NCBI GenBank assembly: GCA_030715135.1
Contig: JAUYVH010000001.1
Span: forward strand, 310,001 to 374,000
Direction: 5' to 3'
Length of the DNA: 64,000 nucleotides
From: Keguizhuia sedimenti
GTDB lineage: Bacteria > Pseudomonadota > Gammaproteobacteria > Burkholderiales > Burkholderiaceae_D
Shown here: piece by piece, positions 45,790 through 55,470 of the stretch
Layout of the letters: each line of letters starts with the position of its first letter
How positions within the stretch are numbered: the first letter of the stretch is position 1
Notes under the pieces: model-generated
The model's input: only the letters and a program-made list of their open reading frames with translations
The model's database searches: none
Told to the model about the DNA's origin: nothing
Position numbers and translations under genes: made by a program

Positions 45790-46281
45790 TTATTCGCCCC
45801 AGACTTCGGACGTGCGGACAAAACCGGCCTGCCCATCCTGGTGTTTTACCTTGACCCAGCCGGACCTGACGGGCTCGACCAATTCCAGCAAAACGCCTTT
45901 ATCGGCAGAGAAGACAAGCGCGCTGCCATCATCCGGCGCGGCACGCACGCGTGCGCTGGCGGCATTGGTGATGACGTTGCGCTTCGTCGTTAGCGCCTTG
46001 GCAGGCACCCAGGACAAATCGCCTGTCACATCCCTGACCTTGTTCCACTGTCCATAGGTCAGCACGACTTCCACCGGCATGCCGCGCGGCGCCACGAACA
46101 GCTTGCGCCCTTTCTCGGAAGGCGTGTCGTACAAGATCGCCGGTGCCGACCCGACCGTCTTGAATTCCAGCGCATGGGCGGTACCGACCGCCGCAGGCAA
46201 CAGGCAGGCAAGTGCGACACAACGCATCAACCCCATTGGCAAACTCCTGACATTCCGCTTCTTCGTTTTGATGTGCGCCAT
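45790..46281 (-). CDS. Exported SH3-domain protein
   Basis: 163 residues with a signal peptide (basic KTKKRNVR, hydrophobic [17 protein letters not shown]) and two bacterial SH3 modules (about 40-90, [19 protein letters not shown]; and 98-160, [14 protein letters not shown] to [17 protein letters not shown]). Such modules bind peptidoglycan or peptides. The start overlaps the secB stop by one base (TAATG), favouring ATG 46281. Function unknown. Confidence 0.82.
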   Translation of the reverse strand: MAHIKTKKRNVRSLPMGLMRCVALACLLPAAVGTAHALEFKTVGSAPAILYDTPSEKGRKLFVAPRGMPVEVVLTYGQWNKVRDVTGDLSWVPAKALTTKRNVITNAASARVRAAPDDGSALVFSADKGVLLELVEPVRSGWVKVKHQDGQAGFVRTSEVWGE

Positions 46282-46778
46282 TAATGTGCGGCAGGCGAAC
46301 CGTCAGGCATGACCAGGCCGGATCCTGCTCCGCCCTGCTGCTGTTGCGCCATCGCCTGCAACCGCTGCTGGTAGAACACCTCGAAATTGATTTCGGAAAG
46401 GTGAACCGGCGGGAAGCCCGCACGTGTCACCATGTCGGCGATATTGGCGCGCAGATAGGGATAAATGATGTTAGGACAGCCGATTCCCAGTAAAGGATCA
46501 AGCTGTTCTGCCGGAATATGGCGCGCCTCGAAAATGCCGGCCTGCTTGCCCTCGATCAGGAAAGCCACCTTGCCGGCGGTCTTGGCAGTCAGGGTCACTG
46601 TGACTGTCGACTCGAAGATGCCGTCCGCGAGTTGCTCCACTCCCACGTCAACCGCCACGTCCATGTTGGGCGCTTCCTGCTCGAGGAAAATAGCCGGAGA
46701 ATTAGGCTGTTCCAGCGACAGGTCTTTGAGGTAGATGCGCTGGATCTGGAATACGGGTTGCTGATTTTCGTCTGCCAT
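46281..46778 (-). CDS. secB: Protein-export chaperone SecB
   Basis: Tetrameric cytosolic chaperone delivering unfolded preproteins to SecA. 165 residues: [67 protein letters not shown] and [18 protein letters not shown]. Downstream of grxC in the usual secB-grxC order. Confidence 0.97.
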   Translation of the reverse strand: MADENQQPVFQIQRIYLKDLSLEQPNSPAIFLEQEAPNMDVAVDVGVEQLADGIFESTVTVTLTAKTAGKVAFLIEGKQAGIFEARHIPAEQLDPLLGIGCPNIIYPYLRANIADMVTRAGFPPVHLSEINFEVFYQQRLQAMAQQQQGGAGSGLVMPDGSPAAH

Positions 46779-46856
46779 GGAACGCTTTCAATAAGGATGA
46801 GAATAGATAAAAACGGCGCCGCGCGCCGTCTGCCAAAATTGCCTGCTCTTTGCCGG

Positions 46857-47120
46857 TCAGGCGCCTTGCAGCAGGCCGTCGAGCTTGCCTTCGCGGTCAA
46901 GCGCGCTCAGATCGTCGAAACCGCCCACATGCGTGTCGCCGATGTAAATCTGCGGCACCGTGCGGCGGCCGGTCTTCTGCATCATGTCCGCCCGCTGCTC
47001 GGGATCGAGATCGACGCGGATTTTCTCGATCGTCTCGACGCCCTTGGCTTTCAACAGGCGCTCGGCCATGATGCAATAAGGGCAAACGGCGGTCGAATAC
47101 ATTAAAACACGTACAGCCAT
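46857..47120 (-). CDS. grxC: Glutaredoxin 3
   Basis: 87-residue glutathione-dependent disulfide reductase with the dithiol active site CPYC (VLMYSTAVCPYCIMAERLL), cis-Pro TVPQIYIGDTHVGGFDDL and the glutathione-binding region. GGAG lies 7 nt from the ATG at 47120, so that start is preferred over one two codons upstream. Confidence 0.95.
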   Translation of the reverse strand: MAVRVLMYSTAVCPYCIMAERLLKAKGVETIEKIRVDLDPEQRADMMQKTGRRTVPQIYIGDTHVGGFDDLSALDREGKLDGLLQGA

Positions 47121-47132
47121 CTTCATTCTCCG

Positions 47133-47534
47133 TTATTTTGCAATTGGCAGGCCTTGCTCCTGCCAGGCCGACATACCGCCGCTTAAACTGTAGACCTCGT
47201 TGAACCCGGCCTTCTTGAGCTGCGCAGCGGCCTTGGTCGACTGCGCGCCTGAAGAACAGACCACGATTATCGCCTTCGACTTGAATTTTTCCAGCTCGCT
47301 TACCCGCTGCGGCAACTCCTTGGCCGGAATATTCCTCGCGTCGCGCATATGTCCGGCCGAAAAATCATAGGTGTCTCGGACATCCACGATGGCAGCCTTG
47401 CCCTGGTTGATGAGTTGCGTAGCCTGAAAAAGCGATAATTGGTGGGCGCGCTGCTGAAGGCTTTGCCAGAGCAATCCGCCACCCGATAAAATCGCTAATC
47501 CAATCAGCCAAATGTTGTCAATGATGAATTTCAC
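47133..47534 (-). CDS. Membrane-anchored rhodanese-like protein
   Basis: 133 residues: an N-terminal membrane helix (NIWLIGLAILSGGGLLWQSL) and a rhodanese domain (AAIVDVRDTYDFSAGHMRDA) with the active-site loop VVCSSGAQSTKAA containing a Cys (VCSSGAQS). Resembles the YibN-type proteins beside secB and grxC; likely sulfur transfer or redox at the membrane. 12 bp upstream of grxC. Confidence 0.9.
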   Translation of the reverse strand: MKFIIDNIWLIGLAILSGGGLLWQSLQQRAHQLSLFQATQLINQGKAAIVDVRDTYDFSAGHMRDARNIPAKELPQRVSELEKFKSKAIIVVCSSGAQSTKAAAQLKKAGFNEVYSLSGGMSAWQEQGLPIAK

Positions 47535-47649
47535 GGGCTTCCAATGGTTTTAGTCAAGATTCGCATTATAAAATAGAAGCAGAATACGATTTCAACTTGC
47601 CGTTATTCAGCCACTAAAAATTATCAGCACATAAGCACATAAATAGAAT

Positions 47650-48396
47650 ATGTACAAAATCGTATTAATGCGCCATGGAGAATCGACCTGGAATCTGGAA
47701 AACCGATTCACGGGATGGACCGATATCGATTTGACCGAAAAAGGCATTGCTGAAGCACGGAATGCCGGCCGCCTGCTGCAGGAAGCCGGGCTGACTTTCG
47801 ACCTGGCTTATTCGTCGGTACTCAAGCGTGCGATCCGTACATTATGGGTAACGCTGGACCAGATGGACCTGATGTGGATTCCGATCGTCTGCCATTGGCG
47901 GCTTAATGAGCGGCATTACGGCGCACTGCAGGGATTGAACAAGGCGGAAACCGCAGCCCAGTACGGCGATCAGCAAGTGCTCAAGTGGCGGCGCAGCTAC
48001 GACACACCGCCGGAGCCGCTCACCCCGGACGACCCGCGCGCATCTTTTAACGATCCGCGCTACGCTCATCTGAAGCGGGAAGAGATCCCGCTGACCGAGT
48101 GCCTGAAAGATACGGTCTATCGCGTCCTGCCGGTCTGGAACGATGAAATTGCGCCTGCGATCCGCGCCGGAAAGAAGATCATTCTCTCCGCCCATGGCAA
48201 CAGCCTGCGCGCCCTGATCAAAATGCTGGACGGCATCAGCGACGAAGACATCGCCGGACTGAATATTCCCAATGGGCAGCCGCTGGTCTATGAACTGGAC
48301 GAAAACCTCAAGCCGATCCAGAGCTATTATCTGGGTGACGCCAATGCCATTGCAGCGGCGATGAAAGCGGTCGCCGGCCAGGGCAAGGCCAAGTAA
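47650..48396 (+). CDS. gpmA: 2,3-bisphosphoglycerate-dependent phosphoglycerate mutase
   Basis: Interconverts 3- and 2-phosphoglycerate. 248 residues with the phospho-histidine motif [37 protein letters not shown] and the second active-site segment [16 protein letters not shown]. Divergent from the rhodanese gene. The following envC starts 66 bp downstream. Confidence 0.97.
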   Translation: MYKIVLMRHGESTWNLENRFTGWTDIDLTEKGIAEARNAGRLLQEAGLTFDLAYSSVLKRAIRTLWVTLDQMDLMWIPIVCHWRLNERHYGALQGLNKAETAAQYGDQQVLKWRRSYDTPPEPLTPDDPRASFNDPRYAHLKREEIPLTECLKDTVYRVLPVWNDEIAPAIRAGKKIILSAHGNSLRALIKMLDGISDEDIAGLNIPNGQPLVYELDENLKPIQSYYLGDANAIAAAMKAVAGQGKAK

Positions 48397-48462
48397 TCCA
48401 GCCCATGACACTCCGATGGATTGTTTCGGTTAACGGCAGGGCCAGGGTTTATCCGGGGCGCC

Positions 48463-49854
48463 ATGTATTTGCTTAAACTTCCTGTTGCTACCTGTATTGT
48501 CCTGGGCTTGCTTTCGGTCAGCCCCGACAGCGAAGCCACGTCGGCCCGCATCACCGAACGCAACAAACAAAAACAGCAAGCCGAATCCGAGCGTGCAGCA
48601 TTGCGGCAAAAACTCAGCCAGCTCAAGCGCGACATTGTTCAGACTGAAACGGCCAAATCGCATGCTGCAGATGCGCTGTCGCAATCGGAAACCGCCATTT
48701 CACAAGTCAGGCGGGCCTTGCGCGAGCTGGCACAGGAACAGGCCGAAATGGCTTCACGGCTGGCAACGCTATCAAAACAGCAAGCCCAGCTGAATAAAAA
48801 AATCGAGTTGCAGCATAATCAGCTTGCCGACTTGCTGCGCCAGCAACATCGCTCCGGAAACGAAGATCGCATCAAGCTTTTGCTGTCCGGGGACAATCCC
48901 AATCGCATTCATCGCGACCTGTATTACATGGGCTACATTTCGCAGGCCCAAAGGCGCCTGATCGATTCCCTGAAAGCCGACTTGCAACAGGTCGAACAAA
49001 ACAAGGAAGAAATGCAAAGCAGCAAGGAAGCCTTGTCGGACATGGCCAGGGAGGAAAAGGCACATCAGGCATCCCTGGAACAGGAGAAAAGCAGGCATGC
49101 CAAGCTGTTGGCACAATTATCGGGAAAACTGGCGGCGCAACGCCGCGAAGCGGGCAATATCGAGCGCAATGAGCAACGCTTGTCCAGCCTGGTCGGCAAA
49201 CTGGCGGACCTGATTGAAGAACAGCGTAAAGCCGAGTTGGCACAGGCGCAACAACGCCGCCTTGCAGCACAGGCCAAGCTCAGGGAGCAAAACCGGGAGC
49301 AGAAAAAGGCCATTCCGGTCAAGCTGACGCCGCAACCCAATGCGACCGGCGGTCAACGCTTCCCTGACCCCATCGATGCCGATGAAAATCCCTCGAAATC
49401 TATTGCCCGGGATGAACTCCAGCGCGAAGCCGTTGTCCAAACGAACGTTTTTACGACCCCTTTTTCTTCCTTGCGCGGCCGCCTGCGATTGCCTGTAAAA
49501 GGCGAATTGCTGGCCAAATACGGCAACAAGCGGGATGACGGACCAAGCTGGAAGGGCTTGTTCATCCGTGCGGCCGAAGGAGCCGACATCAAGGCCGTTG
49601 CCGCCGGCCGGGTAATCTTTGCAGACTGGCTGCGCGGATTTGGCAATTTGATCATTGTCGATCATGGCAACCAGTACATGACCATTTACGGCAATAATCA
49701 GGCATTATTGAAACACGCTGGCGATCCGGTCCAAACCGGCGAGGTTATTGCCAGCGCCGGCAACAGCGGCGGCAACGAGCAATCAGGGTTATACTTTGAA
49801 ATGCGGCATCAGGGCCGCGCATTTGACCCACTCGGTTGGGTAGTTACTAGGTGA
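48463..49854 (+). CDS. envC: EnvC-type murein hydrolase activator (coiled coil plus degenerate LytM/M23 domain)
   Basis: 463 residues. A signal peptide (MYLLKLPVATCIVLGLLSV), a long coiled coil (about 30-270, repeated Gln/Lys/Glu heptads), and a C-terminal M23/LytM domain (SLRGRLRLPVKGELLAKYG, GLFIRAAEGADIKAVAAGRV, LIIVDHGNQYMTIYGNN). The zinc ligands are incomplete: the HxH region reads FEMRHQG but the first His is missing, as in E. coli EnvC, which activates the amidases AmiA/B at the septum. The ATG at 48463 gives the signal peptide; TTG further up is not needed. Confidence 0.93.
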   Translation: MYLLKLPVATCIVLGLLSVSPDSEATSARITERNKQKQQAESERAALRQKLSQLKRDIVQTETAKSHAADALSQSETAISQVRRALRELAQEQAEMASRLATLSKQQAQLNKKIELQHNQLADLLRQQHRSGNEDRIKLLLSGDNPNRIHRDLYYMGYISQAQRRLIDSLKADLQQVEQNKEEMQSSKEALSDMAREEKAHQASLEQEKSRHAKLLAQLSGKLAAQRREAGNIERNEQRLSSLVGKLADLIEEQRKAELAQAQQRRLAAQAKLREQNREQKKAIPVKLTPQPNATGGQRFPDPIDADENPSKSIARDELQREAVVQTNVFTTPFSSLRGRLRLPVKGELLAKYGNKRDDGPSWKGLFIRAAEGADIKAVAAGRVIFADWLRGFGNLIIVDHGNQYMTIYGNNQALLKHAGDPVQTGEVIASAGNSGGNEQSGLYFEMRHQGRAFDPLGWVVTR

Positions 49855-49857
49855 AAC

Positions 49858-51348
49858 ATGGGCAGTAAATTCAAGAATTTCAGTTTGATCGGTCTCGGCG
49901 TCCTTGCCGGGGTTGCCGGCTCCATCCAATTTGAAGCGATTGCGCAGAAAAGCGCGGCGGCGCCTTTGCCTCTTGAAGAGCTGCGGCAATTGGCGGACGT
50001 ATTCGGATTGATCAAGACCGATTACGTCGAATCGGTGGAAGACAAGAAATTGTTGACCGAAGCCATCTCCGGCATGGTCGCTTCGCTCGACCCGCATTCC
50101 GCTTACCTCGACAAGAAAGCCTTCAAGGAATTGAAGGAAGGCACGCAAGGCAGATTTGTGGGACTCGGCATCGAAGTCGGAATGGAAGACGGCTATGTCA
50201 AAGTGATTTCGCCAATCGAGGATTCTCCCGCGCACAAGGTCGGCCTGAAAGCAGGCGACCTGATCACGCGCCTGGACAGCACACCGGTCAAAGGCATGAC
50301 GCTCGACGAAGCCGTCAAGCGCATGCGTGGCGAACCCAATACCAAGATCACATTGACCGTTGCGCGCAAGGAAGAAGATAAACCTCTGATATTCACGATT
50401 ACACGCCAGGAAATCCGCGTGCAAAGCGTCAAGTCCAAGATGGTCGAGCCCGGCTATGCATGGCTGCGCGTATCGCAGTTCCAGGAGCCGACCGTGGACG
50501 ACATGGTCAAGAAAATCAATGCGCTCTATGCCCAGGACCCGAACCTGAAAGGCATGGTGCTGGACTTGCGCAATGACCCGGGCGGACTATTACCTGGCGC
50601 GATCGGCGTATCGGCCGCATTCCTGCCGAAAGACGTCGTCGTGGTATCCACCAACGGCCAGTTGCCGGACTCCAAGGCAACCTTCTATGCCCGCCGCGAA
50701 TACTATGGTTCGCGCTCGGGCGGCGACCCGCTGTCCGGCCTGAACCCGGCCGCGAAGAAAACCAAGATGGTGGTGCTGGTCAACAGCGGCTCCGCATCGG
50801 CTTCCGAGATCGTGGCCGGCGCGTTGCAGGACTACAAGCGCGCCACCATCATGGGCCAGCAAACCTTCGGCAAGGGTTCGGTACAGACCATCCGCCAACT
50901 CTCCGCGGATACCGCGGTCAAGCTGACAACTGCTCGCTACTACACGCCGAACGGGCGCGCAATCCAGGCCAAGGGTATCGTGCCTGACGTGATGGTGGAT
51001 GAATATCCGGACGGCGATGGCCTGAACGGCTGGCGCCTGCGTGAGTCGGACCTGGAAAAGCATCTCTCCAACGACCGCGACAAGGAAGAAGCCAAGCAGA
51101 AGATCGACGAACTGGAAGAAGCGCAGCGCCTCGCAGCCCTGGAGAAAAAGCGCAAGCCGCTCGAATTCGGCAGCAAGGAAGACTTCCAGCTGGCCCAGGC
51201 CTTGAATCACCTGAAGGGCTTGCCGGTGCAGCAGTCCAAGAACAAGGTCATTGAAAGCAAGAAGGAACCGACCATCAACGACCCGAATGGCAGCAAGAAC
51301 GGCAAGAATGGTGAAAAGAACGGTGAAAAACCCGTCGATAAAAAATAA
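49858..51348 (+). CDS. S41 carboxyl-terminal processing protease (Ctp family)
   Basis: 496 residues; exported serine protease with a Ser/Lys dyad. An N-terminal hydrophobic segment, a PDZ domain (about 90-170, GLGIEVGMEDGYVKVISPIE), then the S41 domain with MVLDLRNDPGGLLPGAIG, the nucleophile in NSGSASASEIVAGAL and the lysine in QQTFGKGSVQT. The C-terminus is Lys/Gly/Asn-rich. It starts 3 nt after envC, an association widely conserved; Ctp proteins degrade or activate peptidoglycan enzymes. A terminator follows. Confidence 0.94.
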   Translation: MGSKFKNFSLIGLGVLAGVAGSIQFEAIAQKSAAAPLPLEELRQLADVFGLIKTDYVESVEDKKLLTEAISGMVASLDPHSAYLDKKAFKELKEGTQGRFVGLGIEVGMEDGYVKVISPIEDSPAHKVGLKAGDLITRLDSTPVKGMTLDEAVKRMRGEPNTKITLTVARKEEDKPLIFTITRQEIRVQSVKSKMVEPGYAWLRVSQFQEPTVDDMVKKINALYAQDPNLKGMVLDLRNDPGGLLPGAIGVSAAFLPKDVVVVSTNGQLPDSKATFYARREYYGSRSGGDPLSGLNPAAKKTKMVVLVNSGSASASEIVAGALQDYKRATIMGQQTFGKGSVQTIRQLSADTAVKLTTARYYTPNGRAIQAKGIVPDVMVDEYPDGDGLNGWRLRESDLEKHLSNDRDKEEAKQKIDELEEAQRLAALEKKRKPLEFGSKEDFQLAQALNHLKGLPVQQSKNKVIESKKEPTINDPNGSKNGKNGEKNGEKPVDKK

Positions 51349-51369
51349 TATTTCCCGCAAATAGCGATA

Positions 51370-51401
51370 AACTAAGCCGCAGCAATGCGGCTTAGTTTTT
51401 T
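51370..51401 (+). terminator. Rho-independent terminator after the ctp gene
   Basis: AACTAAGCCGCA, loop GCAA and TGCGGCTTAGTT form a 12-bp stem running into TTTT. It ends the gpmA-envC-ctp transcript just before moeB. Confidence 0.85.
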
Positions 51402-51427
51402 ATGCCGCGGGATTTGAAGAACATGCG

Positions 51428-52222
51428 ATGAACGACCACCAACTACTGCGCTATTCGCGCCACATCCTGCTGGACGAAATCGACATCCAGGGCCAGGAAA
51501 AATTTCTCGGTGCGCATGCGCTCATCATCGGTGCCGGCGGCCTCGGTTCGCCAGCCGCCTTTTATTTAGCATCGGCGGGTGTCGGCAGGATTACGCTGGT
51601 CGACAACGATACGGTAGACCTGACCAACCTGCAGCGGCAGATCCTGCACACCACCGAGCGCGTCGGCCATGCCAAAGCGAAATCCGGCAAGCAGACGCTG
51701 GAACAGATCAATCCAACCATCGAAATCAACGCGCTGGTCGAACGCGTGGACGATGAGCGCTTGCTGGAACTGGTGCGCCAGGCCGACGTCGTGCTCGACT
51801 GCTGCGACAACTTCAAGACCCGCCACGCGGTCAACCGCGCCTGCGTTGCCGCCGGCGTACCGCTGGTATCGGGCGCGGCGATCCGCTTCGATGGCCAGAT
51901 AGCGGTTTTCGACACGCGCAAGGATGAAGCGCCCTGCTACGCCTGCCTGTTCCCGCCGGACCAGGAATTCGAGGAAGTGCAGTGCTCGACCATGGGCGTG
52001 TTCGCGCCGCTGGTCGGCATCGTCGGCACCATGCAGGCGGCAGAAGCATTGAAGGTAGTGGCAGGCATAGGCGAGACCCTGGCAGGACGCCTGCTGCTGC
52101 TCGATGCGCGCAGTATGGAATGGAGCAGCATCAAGATTGCGCGCAATACTGCCTGCCCGGTATGCGGTGAACGGCACGTAACGCCGTCGCATGCAAGTCA
52201 GGAAAGCGCTGCGAATACCTGA
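51428..52222 (+). CDS. moeB: MoeB/ThiF-type adenylyltransferase
   Basis: A 264-residue E1-like enzyme that adenylates the C-terminus of a sulfur-carrier protein (MoaD or ThiS). Motifs: LLRYSRHILLDEIDIQGQEK, ATP-binding IIGAGGLGSPAAFYLASAG, DLTNLQRQILH with the arginine finger, DCCDNFKTRHAVN, and zinc cysteines CYACLFP and CPVCGE. MoeB and ThiF cannot be separated from sequence alone; HesA/MoeB/ThiF is safe. A rhodanese domain is absent. Confidence 0.92.
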   Translation: MNDHQLLRYSRHILLDEIDIQGQEKFLGAHALIIGAGGLGSPAAFYLASAGVGRITLVDNDTVDLTNLQRQILHTTERVGHAKAKSGKQTLEQINPTIEINALVERVDDERLLELVRQADVVLDCCDNFKTRHAVNRACVAAGVPLVSGAAIRFDGQIAVFDTRKDEAPCYACLFPPDQEFEEVQCSTMGVFAPLVGIVGTMQAAEALKVVAGIGETLAGRLLLLDARSMEWSSIKIARNTACPVCGERHVTPSHASQESAANT

Positions 52223-52247
52223 CGCATCGTCATCCGCTGAGCGCGGC

Positions 52248-53138
52248 TTAACTGCCGCGCTTGCAGAGATAAATACCGAATAAAAGCAGCGCCCCGCCCA
52301 TCACCTGCACCGGCGCCACCGCTTCGCCAAACAGCATCCACGCTGCAATGGTGGCGATCAAAGGCTGCACCAGCAAACCCACCGACGACAAGGATGCCGG
52401 CAAATGCGCCGATGCATACGCGATCACGGTCTGCCCGCCGATCTGTGCAATCAGCGCGAGACCGATCAAGGGCAGCCAACCGTTCAACTGGAGCGGGAAG
52501 AAAGGTCCATCCGACAACAAGGCGAAAGGCAGCAGCGCCAGCGCGGAAAACGTCGAGCTCCACGCCATCAGCCGCGCCGTCGAATAACGGTCACGCGCAT
52601 CCTTGATGCTCAACTGATAGAACGCATAGAAGACTGCGGAGATGAAACCCATGCCGTCACCGAACATTCTGCCACTGCCGGAAGCCGCATTGAAACTTAT
52701 GTTCGGACTGACCAGCAGGATCGCGCCGGCCAATGCCGTGACGATGCCGATCACGAACAGGCGAGCAAAACGCATGCGGTGCACCAGCCATAGCCAGACG
52801 GCGATCACGATCGGTGCCAGGTTGGAGAGCAGCGTTGCATTCGACACGGTCGTGTAATGCAGCGACAGATGCCAGAAGCCCATATCACCCGCAAAATAAA
52901 TTCCGGCCAGCGCCAGGGGCAATGTGAAATCGGTGCGCAGGCCTGCTGCCTCGTCCTGCCCTTTCACGCTCCACGCCCAGATCCACAACAGCGGCGCCGC
53001 CAGGGCCAGGCGCCAGAATGCCGAAGCGACGGGATTGACATCGGACAGCCGCATCATGATGCCGGCAAAGCCGATGGCGGTTCCGCCGATCAGCAGGGCC
53101 AATAATGCGGTTACCGGGATCTGTTTGGGAGATGTCAT
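52248..53138 (-). CDS. EamA/DMT-superfamily transporter
   Basis: 296 residues, ten membrane helices arranged as two EamA repeats: ALLALLIGGTAIGFAGIMMRLS at the start, NPVASAFWRLALAAPLLWIW and NATLLSNLAPIVIAVWLWLV in the first, LIAQIGGQTVIAYASAHLPA and VGLLVQPLIATIAAWMLFGE in the second. Likely a metabolite exporter; the substrate is unknown. The minus-strand start at 53138 has no Shine-Dalgarno, so the true start could be at an ATG up to 102 nt upstream. It is convergent with moeB. Confidence 0.85.
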   Translation of the reverse strand: MTSPKQIPVTALLALLIGGTAIGFAGIMMRLSDVNPVASAFWRLALAAPLLWIWAWSVKGQDEAAGLRTDFTLPLALAGIYFAGDMGFWHLSLHYTTVSNATLLSNLAPIVIAVWLWLVHRMRFARLFVIGIVTALAGAILLVSPNISFNAASGSGRMFGDGMGFISAVFYAFYQLSIKDARDRYSTARLMAWSSTFSALALLPFALLSDGPFFPLQLNGWLPLIGLALIAQIGGQTVIAYASAHLPASLSSVGLLVQPLIATIAAWMLFGEAVAPVQVMGGALLLFGIYLCKRGS

Positions 53139-53300
53139 GCGGAGGAGGTGTGCGCTGCATCCAGCAAGCAAGCCCGAGAAAATCTTCAAGCTGGCATTAT
53201 AGCTGCGAGGCAATACAATGCGGCGCATTGCGTTGGACAAAGTACTCGCTGCTTTGCAGCCGCTGTTTATTGACGCGAACGGACTACAGAGTCAGTCCGC

Positions 53301-55199
53301 TCAGTCGTGCAGGAATGACAAGTGAATATCGCTGCCGTACCGGCGAACGATTTCCCGCTTGACCTCCTGAAAGGCTTCCACGTCGTCTTTGCGCGAGGAC
53401 TTGGCAAGCCGGTATCGCGCCAGCTCATTGCCAATCACGTCCATGAACAGTTCCGCCAGCAGCAGCCGGGCGGAATCGCGGAAGTTGCCGCGCCCGTCCA
53501 GGTATAACTGCACCGTGGGCGCTGCCGTATTGATTAGAATCTTCCGTTCGTTAGCGCTATACACGGCCCGGTCCGCCTCCGTACCCAGATAGCGGAACTC
53601 ATAGCCGGTAAATACTGCTTCGCCCTGATCCCTGGGTGGATGTCGCTTGCTTGTGCGCCGCTTTGCATGGTGGTTGTGCGATGCCGTCTCCTCGGCAATG
53701 ACGATCTCGCACCATGCCAGGTAATTACCCACGCGCGCCACGATTTCGCCATGATCGTCCGCGGACTGGCCGCTGACGGTCCATTCAATCTCGGGCTTGT
53801 CGCGCAGGGACCGGATGGCAATCTCCTTTTGCAGGGAAGCGATCTGCAGCCCTTCGGTCATGGAGGCATCCACTTTCAGGATTGCATCCTCCACGAAGTG
53901 AGCCGGATCAATCAGAAGGCGCACGTGAAAAGGATGGTTCGGCCTGCGGTAATAGAAGGGCGTGCTAAAACGGAGCGCGGCATTGGCCTGACTTTCCGCA
54001 TCGTCCGATCCGACAGGCTCGGCACCGGCAGCTGGCAGCATGATCCCGAAATCATGGATCGCCGCATGGTTCATGCGCTGCAGAATATGCTCGATCATAT
54101 GGGCCGTACGGCCCGAGGTGCTGGCGTGCTCCAGGTGCTTGAGCTTCTCCTTCTCCGCCATCACAAAGGGCGCGATCATCTTGCTGACCGCCTTGTAAAA
54201 CGCCGCCACGAACGGCGCTTTCGGATTCAGTCCCGCGCGCTCGTCGCTGATCACTGCGACGCCCTGCCCCAATTTTTCCAGAAGCGCCGGACAGCATACG
54301 GTGCCAAACAGGTATTCCGTGCCGACCTGGTTTTCATAATCAAAAAGCTGGCAGTCCAGCACCGCCGTCCCGGATACCACCGTCAGGCCGCCGGTACGCT
54401 CATCCCCGCGATGGACCAGTTCGACATTCAGTGCGCGCTTGAGCGTCAGGGTGAAGGGATAAGTCTCTTTTCCGTACTGGAACTCTCCCTTGGCGTCGGG
54501 TCCCAGCAGCACTACCGATGGCGGCTCCACGAACCGGACGCGGCTGCTCCGCTCGATCTCGCGGCCTTTCTTGAGGTGCACCGCCTCGATATGCCGTCGC
54601 TCAAGGACATCGCGCAGATAAAAATTGTCAGCCAGCGACTGCACCAGGGACGCGAACTGAGAAATGTTTACCCCGGAATTTTCAATGATGATGGACACCC
54701 GCGTTCCGTTATCAGGTATGCCAAGGCGCTCGCGGTCCGCAATCGTTGCCGCGCGGTCCCGGCCTTCATCTTCATAGAGATATCCTCCGCTCTCGCCGCG
54801 GAACAATTCGATGCGCGACAAACGTCCATCATGGATCGTTTCCAGCCAACCATAACCCAGGCCGAAAATCGCCTGCTTCAAACCCCTGCCGAAATAGCCG
54901 CGCCCGCCGCCCATGCCTTGTGCCAGCGGGCTGTGAGCGCCGCCGTAGCTCAGGATGAAGCAGGCCTTTTCGAAAGGCATGCCCTCCGCCTGATCGGTCA
55001 CCGTCAGCAATGCCCCGCTCCGGTGCCGCTCGTACTGAATAAGGATATTGCCGGAAACCTGCGCACCGGCCTTTTCCCGCCGCGCATAGCTGTCGTCGCT
55101 GTTGGTGATCAGCTCCACCAGCGCTTTTTCGATGGAGGAAAAGCGCCTGGAATCGATATCAATGACCCGCTGATCGACGGGAATAGCATTAACAGCCAT
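53301..55199 (-). CDS. Stand-alone GHKL (Bergerat-fold) ATPase, MORC/Hsp90-like, function unknown
   Basis: 632 residues. The N-terminal ATPase has the N-box VELITNSDDSYARRE (Glu29, Asn33), G1 box TDQAEGM (Asp69, Gly73) and G2 box GGGRGYFGRGLKQAIFGLG (97-115). This matches MutL/Hsp90/MORC proteins better than histidine kinases; no H-box or receiver is present. A middle region (about 240-340) may correspond to an S5-like fold. The C-terminal part (about 400-632) has no recognised domain, though MTEGLQIASLQKEIAIR and RNFRDSARLLLAELFMDVIGNE are conserved-looking. AAGGAG precedes the ATG. No restriction or nuclease partner is adjacent. Confidence 0.8.
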   Translation of the reverse strand: MAVNAIPVDQRVIDIDSRRFSSIEKALVELITNSDDSYARREKAGAQVSGNILIQYERHRSGALLTVTDQAEGMPFEKACFILSYGGAHSPLAQGMGGGRGYFGRGLKQAIFGLGYGWLETIHDGRLSRIELFRGESGGYLYEDEGRDRAATIADRERLGIPDNGTRVSIIIENSGVNISQFASLVQSLADNFYLRDVLERRHIEAVHLKKGREIERSSRVRFVEPPSVVLLGPDAKGEFQYGKETYPFTLTLKRALNVELVHRGDERTGGLTVVSGTAVLDCQLFDYENQVGTEYLFGTVCCPALLEKLGQGVAVISDERAGLNPKAPFVAAFYKAVSKMIAPFVMAEKEKLKHLEHASTSGRTAHMIEHILQRMNHAAIHDFGIMLPAAGAEPVGSDDAESQANAALRFSTPFYYRRPNHPFHVRLLIDPAHFVEDAILKVDASMTEGLQIASLQKEIAIRSLRDKPEIEWTVSGQSADDHGEIVARVGNYLAWCEIVIAEETASHNHHAKRRTSKRHPPRDQGEAVFTGYEFRYLGTEADRAVYSANERKILINTAAPTVQLYLDGRGNFRDSARLLLAELFMDVIGNELARYRLAKSSRKDDVEAFQEVKREIVRRYGSDIHLSFLHD

Positions 55200-55470
55200 T
55201 GCTTTTCTCCTTTTCGGGAAGGCAGCCTTAAAGGTCGTCGACCGGTAAACGTCACTTGCATAGGAAGAACGCAGAATTATTAGACCGGCAATATCGCTTT
55301 TTGGTTGCGATCAGGTAAGGCTAATCAAATAGCGAACCGGTAACGAAACGAGATTTGAGAGGGAGAACTGCCGTAATTGGGCAGCCACGCCGTGCCTGGA
55401 AGCAAGCTTGCAGCGGAACCGAACTAATAGTGCAAATGCTCTTAGCGGCTTTCCCTTGAGACTCTAGCCC

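Noticed and set aside
53640-55283. A 547-codon open frame on the plus strand
   Set aside because: Antisense to the GHKL ATPase gene, whose motifs are clear on the minus strand; the plus-strand translation shows none.
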